Part shown: piece by piece, positions 45,020 to 57,132 of the stretch
Layout: each line of letters begins with the position of its first letter
How positions within the stretch are numbered: the stretch's first letter is position 1
Assembly: GCF_010915725.1 (NCBI RefSeq)
Contig: NZ_JAAIJR010000002.1
Coordinates: 1-64,000, forward strand
Direction of reading: 5' to 3'
Origin: Thiorhodococcus mannitoliphagus
GTDB lineage: Bacteria; Pseudomonadota; Gammaproteobacteria; Chromatiales; Chromatiaceae
Length of the DNA stretch: 64,000 nucleotides
Made by a program: the position numbers and the translations under genes
The notes under the pieces: generated by a model
Databases searched by the model: none
The model's input: only the letters and a program-made list of their open reading frames with translations
Told to the model about the DNA's origin: nothing

Positions 45020-45492
45020 GGCTCTGTAGTTGACTTATGGCGCGCATTGCGGCGAGCGAGGCGTCGATAGGCATCGCTGAGTCGCGGATCCATCTGGTGC
45101 GCTGCGGCCTCGTAGAGGTGCTGAACGACTTGCTCTGAGAGTCGCGGCCGCTGATCGCAATTTAGCTGAGCAGGCGGTGCTGGCAGCTTAGGTCGTGTCT
45201 TGAAAACAGCTTCTTTGATTCCTCGAGTACGCAAGGCGGCGAGAATCTGATCGGAGAAGAATCTGGCCTTGGTCTGCCAAGCCGGAGAATCGAGGAAGAT
45301 GGTTAGCGTGTTTCCGCTCACGACCCCTTCGACAACGTGTGGGCTTATTGCCGCGGGCAGGGATTCTCGTATCGCGCCGTCTATTTCCAAGTCTTCGCGG
45401 GCCTGATTCAGTAGAGGGCGGGCGAGCTTGCTGGCCTTCAAGACATCCCGAACGTGTGAGAAACGCGTGCGCACAAGCGGGGGACTCCTCAT
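45016..45492 (-). CDS. dciA: DUF721 protein, DciA-like replicative helicase loader
   Basis: A 158-residue DUF721 protein; DciA proteins load or operate the replicative helicase DnaB in bacteria without dnaC. The conserved N-terminal domain spans about residues 15-105 ([43 protein letters not shown]), followed by a basic tail. ATG 45492 ([11 protein letters not shown]) was chosen; the longer open frame upstream has no homology. Its position between lpxC and secA is shared with Pseudomonas. It is antisense to its neighbours and overlaps the end of lpxC. Confidence 0.85.
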   Translation of the reverse strand: MRSPPLVRTRFSHVRDVLKASKLARPLLNQAREDLEIDGAIRESLPAAISPHVVEGVVSGNTLTIFLDSPAWQTKARFFSDQILAALRTRGIKEAVFKTRPKLPAPPAQLNCDQRPRLSEQVVQHLYEAAAHQMDPRLSDAYRRLARRNARHKSTTEP

Positions 45493-45645
45493 TGTTTGCC
45501 GTTTCTGAAGCGATGATACTCCCCAAAACGACAACGAACTCGTGATCTGGCTGGCGCACTCTATGTGACGCAATGGATCCATTGCCCAATGGATATATTG
45601 GTGACTGTGCGTGCATTTTCGATAATCGAGCAGCAGAGATACCAC

Positions 45646-46572
45646 ATGTTTCACACCCACAAGGCTCGAAGGAGTCGCGGCCATGCCGTGGTCATCATTC
45701 TAGCCGTTTTGGCTTTTTCCCTCGCTGGTGCCGGGCTTGGTTTCTGGGTCGGGCAGCAGGCCGTCACTCCCAATGTTGCCAGCATCACGATCGACCGATC
45801 TGACCTCGTCAAGCTCGTGACTCAGTTTGACTCAGCGTCGCAGACATCCAGTGACATGGATGCCATCGTCGTTCGTTTAGGGGAGATGCAGGCGCAGTTG
45901 ATGCGTATCAACGCCCTGGGCGAGCGGCTGGTCGAAATGTCTGGGCTCAACGCCGATGAGTTCGACTTCGAGAATCCACCGCCTCAAGGTGGACCTGAGC
46001 AAGGCCCGGTGAAGGACTACACCATCAAGGAACTGGCGAGTGAGCTGACCAGCGTGGTGAGCTTGATTCAGGACCGTGAGCGCAAGCTCGACCTGATTCA
46101 GGACTTCATTATGGAGAAGGATCTTGCGACCAAGGCCCTTCCTGCCGGCTGGCCTGTTCGCTCGGGCTACGTCTCCTCGAAGTATGGTTTCCGGATCCAC
46201 CCCGTGAAGAAGGTGCGCCTCTTCCACGACGGTGTCGACTTCGCGAGTCCACGGGGTTCTCCGATATTTGCGGTTGCGGACGGCGTCGTCACATTCAGTG
46301 GTCGTAAGGGCGGCTACGGGAAAGTCGTCGACATTCGTCACATTGACGGTCTTGTTACCCGCTACGCCCACAATTCGCGCAATCTGGTCAAGGTGGGGCA
46401 GATGGTTCACCAGGGACAGAAGATCGCGAGCGTGGGTTCGACGGGGACCGCCACCGGCCCCCACGTCCATTTTGAGGTCCGGCGGGGCGACAAGGCCATC
46501 AACCCCATGCCCTACCTGCGCTCCAAGCCGAGACAGACGCTTGCCGCCAGCGGGGCCGATCTAGACAGCTGA
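45646..46572 (+). CDS. M23-family peptidase (LytM domain), membrane-anchored
   Basis: A periplasmic peptidoglycan endopeptidase or activator. From ATG 45646 the protein is 308 residues: a basic N terminus, one transmembrane helix at about 14-38, and a central helical or coiled region. The C-terminal LytM domain has FHDGVDFASPRGSPIFAVADG and GTATGPHVHFEVR, so the zinc ligands H, D and HxH are present and catalysis is expected. The upstream in-frame extension overlaps the divergent dciA promoter. Its place before secA is conserved in gammaproteobacteria. Confidence 0.9.
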   Translation: MFHTHKARRSRGHAVVIILAVLAFSLAGAGLGFWVGQQAVTPNVASITIDRSDLVKLVTQFDSASQTSSDMDAIVVRLGEMQAQLMRINALGERLVEMSGLNADEFDFENPPPQGGPEQGPVKDYTIKELASELTSVVSLIQDRERKLDLIQDFIMEKDLATKALPAGWPVRSGYVSSKYGFRIHPVKKVRLFHDGVDFASPRGSPIFAVADGVVTFSGRKGGYGKVVDIRHIDGLVTRYAHNSRNLVKVGQMVHQGQKIASVGSTGTATGPHVHFEVRRGDKAINPMPYLRSKPRQTLAASGADLDS

Positions 46573-46694
46573 GCGTCGCGCACCAAGCGCTGATTCTGCA
46601 ACAGGGGTGTTTCGACTGATGAAACGCCCTCCCACCTTCGTCAGCGAAATCCGGTATCATCCGCCGATTTCTCCGACAGCTTTATTCTCATTCG

Positions 46695-49529
<2,835 letters not shown>

Positions 49530-49538
49530 GATGTATGC

Positions 49539-49568
49539 TGTCGCGATCCTCACGCCGGGGTCGCGACA
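49539..49568 (+). terminator. Hairpin after secA, possible terminator
   Basis: An 11-bp stem (TGTCGCGATCC at 49539-49549 against GGGTCGCGACA at 49558-49568, one G-T pair) with an 8-nt loop begins 9 bp after the secA stop. No T run follows, so it may protect or attenuate the message rather than terminate it. Nothing else was recognised in the 217 bp before argJ. Confidence 0.45.
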
Positions 49569-49785
49569 TCGGGCGCCTCGGGTCGAGGATCAAACATCGC
49601 CCGCCATCTTCGTCGCCGCCCTGCCGCTATCCTTGCGGGCTAGACTCCTAAGATCCTCGCTTTGAGCGGGGCTGATCCAACGGGCTTCAGTCGTTGGGTC
49701 ACGGACCGAATGATGCACTCAAGCGAAGAGGCTTCTTGTTGGCGGCTGGCGGTTCTTCTTCAGGTCTATCGAGGTTCAACGGCTC

Positions 49786-50997
49786 ATGAGTGCCTCAGAT
49801 CTCCCCTTTGCTCCTGTCTCGGGTGTCCGTCTCGCGGCGGCGGCGGCTGGCATACGCTATCGAGACCGGGACGACCTGGTCGTCTTGGAGCTTGAGCCCG
49901 GGAGCACTTGTGCTGCGGTGTTCACGCGCAACGCCTTCTGCGCGGCCCCCGTCACCATGGCACGCAATCACCTCGCCCAAGCGGCGCCACGCTACTGGCT
50001 CATCAATGCGGGCAATGCCAATGCCGGGACTGGACAACAGGGTCTCGCGGCCGCGCGAGCCTCTTGCGAGGCACTTGCCAAGGTCATGGGCTGCCAACCG
50101 CAGGAGGTGCTGCCGTTTTCCACTGGGGTCATCGGCGAGCATCTCCCGGTCGAGCGCATTGCCGCTGCCTTGCCATCGATGGTTGGAGCACTCTCCTCCG
50201 GCGCCTGGCCTGATGCCGCCCGCGCCATCATGACCACGGATAGCGTCCCTAAGCTGCGGACTCGGCGGGTCGAGATCGCGGGACGAACCGCGACGCTCAC
50301 CGGGATCGCCAAGGGGGCGGGGATGATCTGCCCGGATATGGCGACCATGCTTGCCTTCATCGCAACCGATGTCGCTGTGGCGCCAGATCTGCTCAAGCAG
50401 TGCCTTCAGACTGCTGTCGATCCTTCCTTCAATAGCATCAGCGTTGACGGTGATACCTCGACGAACGATGCCTGTGTCATCGCCGCGACGGGCGCGCTCG
50501 GCAATGCGCGCATCACTGACGCTGGGAGCCCGGACTACGCGGCCTTATCCTCGGCCCTCGAGGGCCTTTGCGTCGAGCTTGCAACCGCCATCGTGAGAGA
50601 CGCCGAGGGTGCGACCAAGCTCGTCACCGTTGACGTCCAGCAGGCCAGAGACATCGCAGAGGCGCGCCAGGTTGCCTATACCGTGGCCCATTCGCCCTTG
50701 GTCAAGACAGCGCTCTTCGCCTCGGACCCGAATTGGGGCCGCATTCTTGCGGCCGTCGGCAGGGCGGGCATTGCCGATCTCGACATCGATCGAATCAAGA
50801 TCTCCCTGGGTGACGTCTTGATCGTTGAAGACGGAGGCCGGGCGCAGGGCTATGAGGAAGCGCAGGGTGCGGCGGTCATGGCCGAGCCAGAGATTCTGAT
50901 CCAGATCCTGCTGGGTCGCGGCGATACCCAGGCGCGGGTCCTGACCTGCGACTTCTCCTATGACTATGTCCGGATCAACGCCGAATACCGCACTTAG
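49786..50997 (+). CDS. argJ: Glutamate N-acetyltransferase / amino-acid acetyltransferase (ArgJ)
   Basis: Transfers acetyl groups from N-acetylornithine to glutamate in arginine synthesis (and may also use acetyl-CoA). 403 residues: [11 protein letters not shown] near the N terminus, [12 protein letters not shown], and the self-cleavage site [16 protein letters not shown], where the precursor splits before the threonine of ATML. The C-terminal part has [14 protein letters not shown] and ends [10 protein letters not shown]. Interestingly, its product ornithine is the substrate of OlsB at 14657. Confidence 0.96.
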   Translation: MSASDLPFAPVSGVRLAAAAAGIRYRDRDDLVVLELEPGSTCAAVFTRNAFCAAPVTMARNHLAQAAPRYWLINAGNANAGTGQQGLAAARASCEALAKVMGCQPQEVLPFSTGVIGEHLPVERIAAALPSMVGALSSGAWPDAARAIMTTDSVPKLRTRRVEIAGRTATLTGIAKGAGMICPDMATMLAFIATDVAVAPDLLKQCLQTAVDPSFNSISVDGDTSTNDACVIAATGALGNARITDAGSPDYAALSSALEGLCVELATAIVRDAEGATKLVTVDVQQARDIAEARQVAYTVAHSPLVKTALFASDPNWGRILAAVGRAGIADLDIDRIKISLGDVLIVEDGGRAQGYEEAQGAAVMAEPEILIQILLGRGDTQARVLTCDFSYDYVRINAEYRT

Positions 50998-51001
50998 CAA
51001 G

Positions 51002-51940
51002 ATGCGGATTCACGTCATGGCGGGTGCCATCGCGGACGTCGACGGCCGCATTCTGGTGGCGAGGCGTCCGGATCATGTACACCAGGGCGGCCTTTGGGAG
51101 TTTCCCGGCGGCAAGCTGGAGCCGGGCGAGACTCCGGAGCAGGGGCTGAGCCGCGAGCTGCGCGAAGAGCTGGGCATCGAGGTGGAAGCCAGTCGTCCGC
51201 TGATACGCATCCATCACGACTATGGCGACCGGCATGTCCTGCTCGACGTGCACCGCGTCGACGCCTACTCAGGGACTCCGGTCGGCCGCGAGGGGCAGCC
51301 GCTTGCCTGGGAGCGTCCAGATGCCATGGACGCCGCACGCTTTCCCGCGGCGGATCGCCCCATCATCAATGCCTTGCGGCTACCCGAGCGGCTCATGATT
51401 ACGGGTGAGGACCCGACGCAGCCTCATGTCTTCCTGGCACGGTTGGAGCGAGCCCTGGCCGACGGGATTCGGCTCGTACAGCTGCGCGCTCACAGACTCT
51501 CGGATGATGCCTTTCGCGACCTGGCGACGCGGGCATACGCCGTTTGCGAGCAGGTCGGGGCGCGTCTGCTGATCAATCGCGGTCTCGACGTTGCCGGCCA
51601 GGTGCCGCGCCACGGGATTCATCTAGGCAGCGGACAGCTCATGGCGCTTTCCTCGAAACCGGGGTGCGCCGATGAGCTGGTCGGCGCCTCCTGCCACGAC
51701 CTCGGGCAGCTGACGCGTGCTGCCGAACTCGGTTTGGACTACGCCCTACTGTCGCCGGTCAAGCCGACGCTGAGTCATCCTGACGCTGCACCCCTTGGAT
51801 GGGATGGCTTCACGGCGCTTGTCGAGCAGGCGGCACTCCCCGTCTATGCCCTCGGGGGGCTCAGTGCCTCGGACTGCGCCGAGTCCTTCCGGCGGGGCGG
51901 GCAGGGCATTGCCGCAATCCGCGGTCTTTGGCCCGCCTGA
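51002..51940 (+). CDS. Nudix hydrolase (MutT-like) fused to a ThiE-like domain
   Basis: Two-domain protein of 312 residues from ATG 51002 (an ATG at 50960 inside argJ would add 14 residues). The N-terminal MutT-type Nudix domain begins [21 protein letters not shown] and has the Nudix box [13 protein letters not shown] ... [11 protein letters not shown]; MutT relatives clean up 8-oxo-dGTP. The C-terminal domain is related to thiamine-phosphate synthase but altered: QLRAH in place of QLREK and a shortened phosphate loop ([12 protein letters not shown]). This fusion occurs elsewhere in gammaproteobacteria near argJ. Thiamine-phosphate synthase activity should not be assumed. Confidence 0.88.
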   Translation: MRIHVMAGAIADVDGRILVARRPDHVHQGGLWEFPGGKLEPGETPEQGLSRELREELGIEVEASRPLIRIHHDYGDRHVLLDVHRVDAYSGTPVGREGQPLAWERPDAMDAARFPAADRPIINALRLPERLMITGEDPTQPHVFLARLERALADGIRLVQLRAHRLSDDAFRDLATRAYAVCEQVGARLLINRGLDVAGQVPRHGIHLGSGQLMALSSKPGCADELVGASCHDLGQLTRAAELGLDYALLSPVKPTLSHPDAAPLGWDGFTALVEQAALPVYALGGLSASDCAESFRRGGQGIAAIRGLWPA

Positions 51941-51953
51941 GCTGGTCCTAGCT

Positions 51954-52154
51954 TCAATGATGGGCCGGTCCGTCCTCGGATGGCGGTGGGTCGTCGCTCG
52001 GGACATCTGTCGGGTCGCTGATTCTGTGGTTCTCTTCGATCCAGTCGCCGAGATCGATCAATCTGCAACGTTCGCTGCAGAAGGGGCGCCAGCGCGCCGC
52101 CTCGGTCCACTCGACCGGGCGTCCGCAATGGGGACATGCAACCACTTTAACCAT
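51954..52154 (-). CDS. yacG: DNA gyrase inhibitor YacG
   Basis: A 66-residue zinc protein that binds GyrB and inhibits gyrase in E. coli. The zinc knuckle is CPHC near residue 7 and CSERC near residue 26, followed by LIDLGDWI and an acidic Pro/Asp-rich tail. Located downstream of zapD on the same strand, the usual gammaproteobacterial arrangement, and converges with the MutT fusion. Confidence 0.93.
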   Translation of the reverse strand: MVKVVACPHCGRPVEWTEAARWRPFCSERCRLIDLGDWIEENHRISDPTDVPSDDPPPSEDGPAHH

Positions 52155-52224
52155 ATTTCTATCGAAGTACCGCTATTGGCAGCCAGGGCATGGCCCGGTC
52201 TCGGGTCTATGCGCTCGACTTGCC

Positions 52225-52992
52225 CTAAAACACGCAGCAGGTGAGCTTGAAGTCGACATCGTCGAAATGCTGTGTCGCGCGCCCGCGGGCCGCTGCGTTC
52301 ATGAAGCGAATGCTGAAGCGGTTCTTGTGGCCGCTGATCTCGGGGAAGATATTTTGATCAGCGGCAACGGCGACACGCACCATTTGGGCCGGGGCCAGGG
52401 AGTCCAATGCCTCTTGGTAAAATCCGCCTTCGGCGCTGACCTGTCGCGAGGCCGAGCTTGAGCGCACCAGGGAGAGCGCGAGCTGGATGGCCTCGATTGC
52501 GGGCTTGAGGTCCTCGAGCCACTCCGTGAACCTGGCCTGACGCAGCTCGGCGTCTTGAATCACCCAATAGTGGAAATGGGGGAGATCAAAGCTACAGGTG
52601 CCGCCGGGGATACTGCTGCGCTGGGCGATGGCCTTGAGGAACTCGTCCTCGCGGGCCATGTGGCCGATCGGCCCGTTCAGCACGTGGATGGCATCACTGG
52701 CCCGCCTGAGGTCGTCCATCACCTCGGTCAAGGCGGCCTGATCCACGCCGCGCTGCGATGATAGGCGATCGAGGCTACTGATGTGACGGTCGAGCTCCTT
52801 GAGCAGCTCATTGCGAACATCGGCGCGTGCCGTAACGGCGACGATGTCAAGCAGGGTCGCGATGGCGCTACGCGATCCGCGCGGATCCTCTTGATGAATG
52901 CAGTAGTCGAGCTGCTTGAACAGATGCTCGAGCCTGAGGAAGGTGCGGATCCGCTCGTTCAGCGGATGTTCAAAGGTGATCAATGTAGACAC
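52225..52992 (-). CDS. zapD: Cell division protein ZapD
   Basis: FtsZ-bundling protein that binds the FtsZ C-terminal peptide. 255 residues from a GTG at 52992 (MSTLITFEHPLNERIRTFLRLEHL), which has AAGG just upstream; the 20 codons further up are unconserved. It is mostly helical, with GTCSFDLPHFHYWV and the C-terminal DFKLTCCVF typical of the family. Neighbouring yacG supports the call. Confidence 0.95.
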   Translation of the reverse strand: MSTLITFEHPLNERIRTFLRLEHLFKQLDYCIHQEDPRGSRSAIATLLDIVAVTARADVRNELLKELDRHISSLDRLSSQRGVDQAALTEVMDDLRRASDAIHVLNGPIGHMAREDEFLKAIAQRSSIPGGTCSFDLPHFHYWVIQDAELRQARFTEWLEDLKPAIEAIQLALSLVRSSSASRQVSAEGGFYQEALDSLAPAQMVRVAVAADQNIFPEISGHKNRFSIRFMNAAARGRATQHFDDVDFKLTCCVF

Positions 52993-53424
52993 AGCCTTGT
53001 CTCGTGCCCAGTGAGTCGCGGTGACTAAACCTGCGGCTTGCCAGGCGACCAAGTGAGAATTCCGGCAGTACCGACCTTGTCGGACTGCGTGCCGGCCAGT
53101 GGGTGCGATCGCTTCATACCACCCGGAGGCTCCGAGGGGCCTTCGTCACCTCTGGTGGATCCTTGCGTGCCTCTCGCCACTGCAGATGGTGGCTCTTGCG
53201 CGCGCTCTGCCGGTCTTTAGCGTGCTCTGTACTTGGATGTCAGTCCAATGCCCGGTTGGGATTGTCCTGATTTCAGCGGTCGCTGTCACGGGGATCGCTA
53301 CGATGATGGCCCGATTGAAGGCCGATTCGTCTCAGAAATCGGCGATTCGCTTAGGGATCGGCTCGGTTCGTCGGAGCAGGTCGGACTTTCGATGGGTGCT
53401 GCAGGTGACGAAAGTCCGGCCCCC
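52993..53424. other. Gene-free spacer upstream of zapD
   Basis: About 430 bp between the zapD start and the stop of the LOG-domain gene. Plus-strand frames here lack ribosome-binding sites and similarity. No repeat, RNA gene or clear promoter was recognised. Confidence 0.45.
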
Positions 53425-55401
53425 TCAGCCGAGCCTTAGGGCCTGTTTATAGAAGCGGGGCACGGCATCCGCATCCGTCGTCATCAGGATCTGGTCGATC
53501 AGCCAGGACGGAACACGCTCTTGTCGCGCCATTTGGGCGAGCTGTATGCGCAGGCCCTCCCAGTAGAAATCCCCCCCCGTGCCATCGAAAAAGACCAGCG
53601 GACCCGTCTCGATGACGCCAAGCTTCATGTCGGTGAGGGTCAGACCGATCTCCTCCAGGGTGCCTACACCGCCGACCAAGAAGAGATGGAAGCTGGCGAT
53701 CTCGAACCAGCGTTGGCGGGCTTGTCGGCTGCGGGCTTGGAATGTCTGGTAGAACTCCGCGCTCTGGTTGGTGGTCTGGTCGACCGTCTCGATGAAGCTC
53801 GAGCCCACCATGAGCCCCAGTCGATGGGCGATATCCGTGACCTGCTGCATGGCGCCAGGCCCGCCGCCGGTGAGGATGCCGATATCGCTGCCGAAGAGTG
53901 CACGCAGGTTCTCGAGCAGACGCTCGATCTGCTGCAATGCTTGCTTGCTGACTGGCTTGATCGAGCCGTAAATGGCGAAGATGAGGCAAGAGCTGAATCT
54001 GTCGACCTTGTCAGGCGTGGTGAAATAGCCGCGCAGTCCGCGGAAGACATGGCGGACGATGTGGCCGCGGTCTTCGTTGCACCAAAAGACCTCGAGCCCG
54101 AGGCCCTCGTAATCCGCGAGGCGTCCATGGTCGCGGGACGATAGGAAGGGGCCGTGCTCGAATGAGGCACGCCGAAACACGACGCGCCGGATGGCCTTGC
54201 GCAGCCCTGCGGCGCAGATCTGGCTGTGCTCGATCAAGTTTGGGAAATAGCCGAGCAGCAAGGTCGCCTCCGCGCCATCCGGGAGCTGCGCGAGGATCTG
54301 AGTTCCGTACTCGCTGTGCGTATCGATCTCCAAACCTTCGGCGACCAGGCTCGCGGCAAGATCGGTTCCACCGCGCGGGTCTCTCGGGCCGCGCGGTTGC
54401 GTCCAGAGCAGTTCTGGATTGTCGCCACGCAGCAGGCCTCGAGGATCGCGCGCGACCGCGACCATGCGATGTGAATAACGATCATGCACGGGCATGGCTT
54501 CGAGGCGCTCGAAGATGTCGAGCAAGGCTTGGCAGCCGGTCTGATCCGAGGTCTCGCTCGCATCCGGGTGCGCGGTCGAATGCCCGTGCCAATAGCGGCG
54601 CCTAGGCTCGATCCGGATGGCCTCATGGACGGAGGCGGCGACGCTGGGATTGATGATGAGCTGCTCGGTGCGATTGATGAACTCCAGATAGACGTTGGTC
54701 CCGCGCGTGGAGACGGGGTCCAGCACGGTTGCCTGCAGGTGGAAGCCGAGCGATTCGTCGAGGTTCCTGAGCACGATGTAGTGGCGGTGCAGGAACATGG
54801 AGCAGGCAGTCACCAGGCCGTCGTTGGGCAAGAGTTCGATGTGGTCGACCGTCTCGCGAATCTGTAGCCGATTGAGCAGGTCCTTGCCATCCGCGTGGGT
54901 CGCGATGGCCGTGACCTCCTCGGTTGTCAGCGGTTTCTGGAAACGAAAGATCTGCTGTTGCGGCCGGATGATGAGGTAGCCATTGCCGTCGAGCGAAAAG
55001 CCGGCTGGCACTTGCAGGCGGTTGTCGCGAATCAGCGCATGAACGCTTGCGGAGTCCAAGCGATTGTCGGCTGGGCAGAAGACCAATCGTCCCACGCGCA
55101 ACCCGGGCACCACGATACGCGCGAGATGCTCGCCAATATCGTATGAGCGGATCGCGGCGATGATGCGTAGCTGCAGGTCGCAGTGATCGCTATCGAAGGC
55201 CGGCGTTCCCAGCGGCAGGATGTTGATTCCGAGGCGCGCGAGCCTGCTGCGGGCCGCGAAGACGAGGTCTGCCTCGCGGCCTCCGGCCAGCTCGCGAAAG
55301 GCGCTCGAGATGGAGAAGCGCGCGGCGACGGTGAAGCCTGTGTCGTCGGCGGAGATGACTTGGGTGATCCAGCCGTCGCCGGTTTCCGGGGTCGCGTACA
55401 T
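53425..55401 (-). CDS. Large uncharacterised protein with C-terminal LOG-like Rossmann domain
   Basis: 658 residues. The C-terminal about 200 residues resemble the LOG (lysine-decarboxylase-like) nucleotide-monophosphate phosphoribohydrolase fold: ALFGSDIGILTGGGPGAMQQVTDIAHRLG and LVGGVGTLEEIG, where the usual PGG-x-GT-x-x-E motif keeps GG-GT-xE but has Val for Pro. The N-terminal 430 residues match nothing I recognise; they contain FRFQKPLTTEEVTAIATHADG and an Arg/His-rich middle section. No signal peptide or membrane segment is seen, so it is probably cytosolic. PpnN-type nucleosidases are shorter and built differently. A role in nucleotide-monophosphate cleavage is inferred from the C-terminal domain only. 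Confidence 0.7.
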   Translation of the reverse strand: MYATPETGDGWITQVISADDTGFTVAARFSISSAFRELAGGREADLVFAARSRLARLGINILPLGTPAFDSDHCDLQLRIIAAIRSYDIGEHLARIVVPGLRVGRLVFCPADNRLDSASVHALIRDNRLQVPAGFSLDGNGYLIIRPQQQIFRFQKPLTTEEVTAIATHADGKDLLNRLQIRETVDHIELLPNDGLVTACSMFLHRHYIVLRNLDESLGFHLQATVLDPVSTRGTNVYLEFINRTEQLIINPSVAASVHEAIRIEPRRRYWHGHSTAHPDASETSDQTGCQALLDIFERLEAMPVHDRYSHRMVAVARDPRGLLRGDNPELLWTQPRGPRDPRGGTDLAASLVAEGLEIDTHSEYGTQILAQLPDGAEATLLLGYFPNLIEHSQICAAGLRKAIRRVVFRRASFEHGPFLSSRDHGRLADYEGLGLEVFWCNEDRGHIVRHVFRGLRGYFTTPDKVDRFSSCLIFAIYGSIKPVSKQALQQIERLLENLRALFGSDIGILTGGGPGAMQQVTDIAHRLGLMVGSSFIETVDQTTNQSAEFYQTFQARSRQARQRWFEIASFHLFLVGGVGTLEEIGLTLTDMKLGVIETGPLVFFDGTGGDFYWEGLRIQLAQMARQERVPSWLIDQILMTTDADAVPRFYKQALRLG

Positions 55402-55690
55402 GATGGGTCCTGTCGAGATGGGTCCGATCGAGGCGCTTCGGCACTGCTGCTGCGCGGCGAATGGGGGCTGGAGATTACCACAAGTCGGCGGCAGTGCAGG
55501 TGAGGTCGCGAGTGATTTCAGTCGCTTACCTTGAATGCCGAGCCTGGTGTTAAACTATCAGGCTAAACGAATTTCAGGACGTGCGCGGCCCCTTCACCTA
55601 CGGCCAATGCATCGGCTTACCCGAGGTGTCGGTCCAAGACACAGTGGTTGGCGCGCCCCAATCCGAACGCTCACGCAGGAGACGCTATTC

Positions 55691-56440
55691 ATGGCCGGGC
55701 ACAGTAAATGGGCCAATATCAAGCATCGCAAGGCGGCGCAGGACAAGCAGCGCGGCAAGGTCTGGACCAAGCTGATCCGTGAGGTGACGGTCGCCTCACG
55801 CGAGGGTGGACCAGATCCGGCGGCGAACCCGCGTTTGCGCCTCGCCATGGATAAGGCCTTCGCCGCGAACATGCCACGCGACACCGTGGATCGCGCCATC
55901 AAGCGCGGCGCCGGTGATCAGGACGGGGATAATTATGAAGAGATTCGCTACGAAGGCTATGGCCCAGCGGGCGTCGCCATCATGGTGGATTGTATGAGTG
56001 ACAACCGCAACCGCACCGCGTCGGAAGTTCGGCATGCCTTCACCAAACGCGGCGGCAATCTCGGTACGGACGGCTCTGTGAGCTATCTCTTCACCAAGCA
56101 GGGCATCATCAGCTTCCAGCCGGGGACGGATGAAGATACCGTCATGGAGGCCGCGCTCGAGGCGGGCGCCGAGGACGTGGTCGTCAATGAGGATGCGTCC
56201 TTGGATGTCATCACCACACCGGAGAGCTTTGGGAGCGTCAAGGACGCGCTGAGCCAGGCTGGCCTGGATACTGAGGTTGCCGAGATCACCTACAATGCCG
56301 CGACTCAGGTCGAACTCGACCAAGAGACCGCGGAAAAGCTCCTCAAGCTGGTCGAGCACCTTCAAGACCTGGACGACGTCCAGGACGTCTACCACAACGC
56401 TGACATCGCCGACGAGATCCTTGAGGCGCTGGATGCCTGA
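55691..56440 (+). CDS. yebC: YebC/PmpR-family DNA-binding translation/transcription factor
   Basis: A 249-residue TACO1/YebC family protein; members act as regulators or help ribosomes at proline stretches. It starts [21 protein letters not shown] (conserved), with the long acidic C-terminal domain ([20 protein letters not shown]). ATG 55691 follows CAGGAGAC; the open frame 52 codons further up is not conserved. It precedes ruvC by 61 bp, the standard gammaproteobacterial order. Confidence 0.95.
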   Translation: MAGHSKWANIKHRKAAQDKQRGKVWTKLIREVTVASREGGPDPAANPRLRLAMDKAFAANMPRDTVDRAIKRGAGDQDGDNYEEIRYEGYGPAGVAIMVDCMSDNRNRTASEVRHAFTKRGGNLGTDGSVSYLFTKQGIISFQPGTDEDTVMEAALEAGAEDVVVNEDASLDVITTPESFGSVKDALSQAGLDTEVAEITYNAATQVELDQETAEKLLKLVEHLQDLDDVQDVYHNADIADEILEALDA

Positions 56441-56501
56441 GAGGCGCGCATCGGGCTCCGTGCATGACCTGTCCGCTGATTGGGCTGGCCAGGCCTGACG
56501 C

Positions 56502-57026
56502 ATGCGGCTACCGCATCGTATCCTTGGCATCGATCCGGGCTCGCGCATCACGGGGTTCGCGGTCATCGATACCAACGGACATCAGAGCGCACGCGTCGCG
56601 AGCGGCTGCATTCGTGTCAGTGAGCAGCCTTGGCCCGATCGGCTGGGGCTCATCTTCGACCGTGTCGCCGCTATCGTCTCTGACTATCAGCCGCACGAGA
56701 TGGCGGTCGAGCAGCTCATCTTTGCGCGTGACCCGACCGCAGCCCTCAAGATCGGTCAGGCGCGCGGTGCCGTGCTCTGCGCCGGCTTGAAGGGCGGGGT
56801 GACGGTGCACGAGTACAGCCCCAAATCGGTCAAGCTCGCCGTTGTCGGCACGGGAGGCGCTGAGAAGTCTCAGGTTCAGCACATGGTGCGGGTGCTCTTG
56901 GCCTTGAGTGAGCGCCCCACCGAAGACGAGGCGGATGCCTTGGCCATCGCCCTCTGTCATGCGCATTCGATGGGCATCCCGGCGCGTAAGCGGGCCGCTG
57001 CCTCATGGCGCGACTGGAGACCTTAG
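56502..57026 (+). CDS. ruvC: Holliday junction endonuclease RuvC
   Basis: Resolves Holliday junctions. 174 residues: ILGIDPGSRITGFAVID (first catalytic Asp), VEQLIFARDPTAALKIGQARG (catalytic Glu), and DEADALAIALCHAH (two further acidic residues). Start ATG 56502. Its TAG stop (57024-57026) falls on the left border of an R1 repeat, so the last codons adjoin inserted DNA. Confidence 0.96.
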   Translation: MRLPHRILGIDPGSRITGFAVIDTNGHQSARVASGCIRVSEQPWPDRLGLIFDRVAAIVSDYQPHEMAVEQLIFARDPTAALKIGQARGAVLCAGLKGGVTVHEYSPKSVKLAVVGTGGAEKSQVQHMVRVLLALSERPTEDEADALAIALCHAHSMGIPARKRAAASWRDWRP

Positions 57027-57127
57027 AACGTGTCCACCAATTGTTTCCCGATGCGAGCGATGCCGCCCGAAATCTCCCCCAGCCCCCCTTTGCGAAAGGG
57101 GGGGCGTTATTAATGGACGCTTTCTCA
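57024..57127 (+). repeat. Dispersed repeat R1, copy D (between ruvC and ruvA)
   Basis: A somewhat diverged R1 copy (GTGTCCACCAA at the left, TTAATGGACGCTTTC at the right, C/G hairpin intact). It fills the whole ruvC-ruvA gap of 106 bp: the ruvC stop lies at its left border and ruvA starts 6 bp after it. Flanks TTAG and TCAG are near-matches of the TAAG seen at other copies. Confidence 0.8.
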
Positions 57128-57132
57128 GCATC

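Noticed and set aside
56908-57132. In-frame upstream extension of ruvA
   Set aside because: The extra codons run through the R1 repeat and the out-of-frame 3' end of ruvC; RuvA homology starts at 57133 and yields the expected length.
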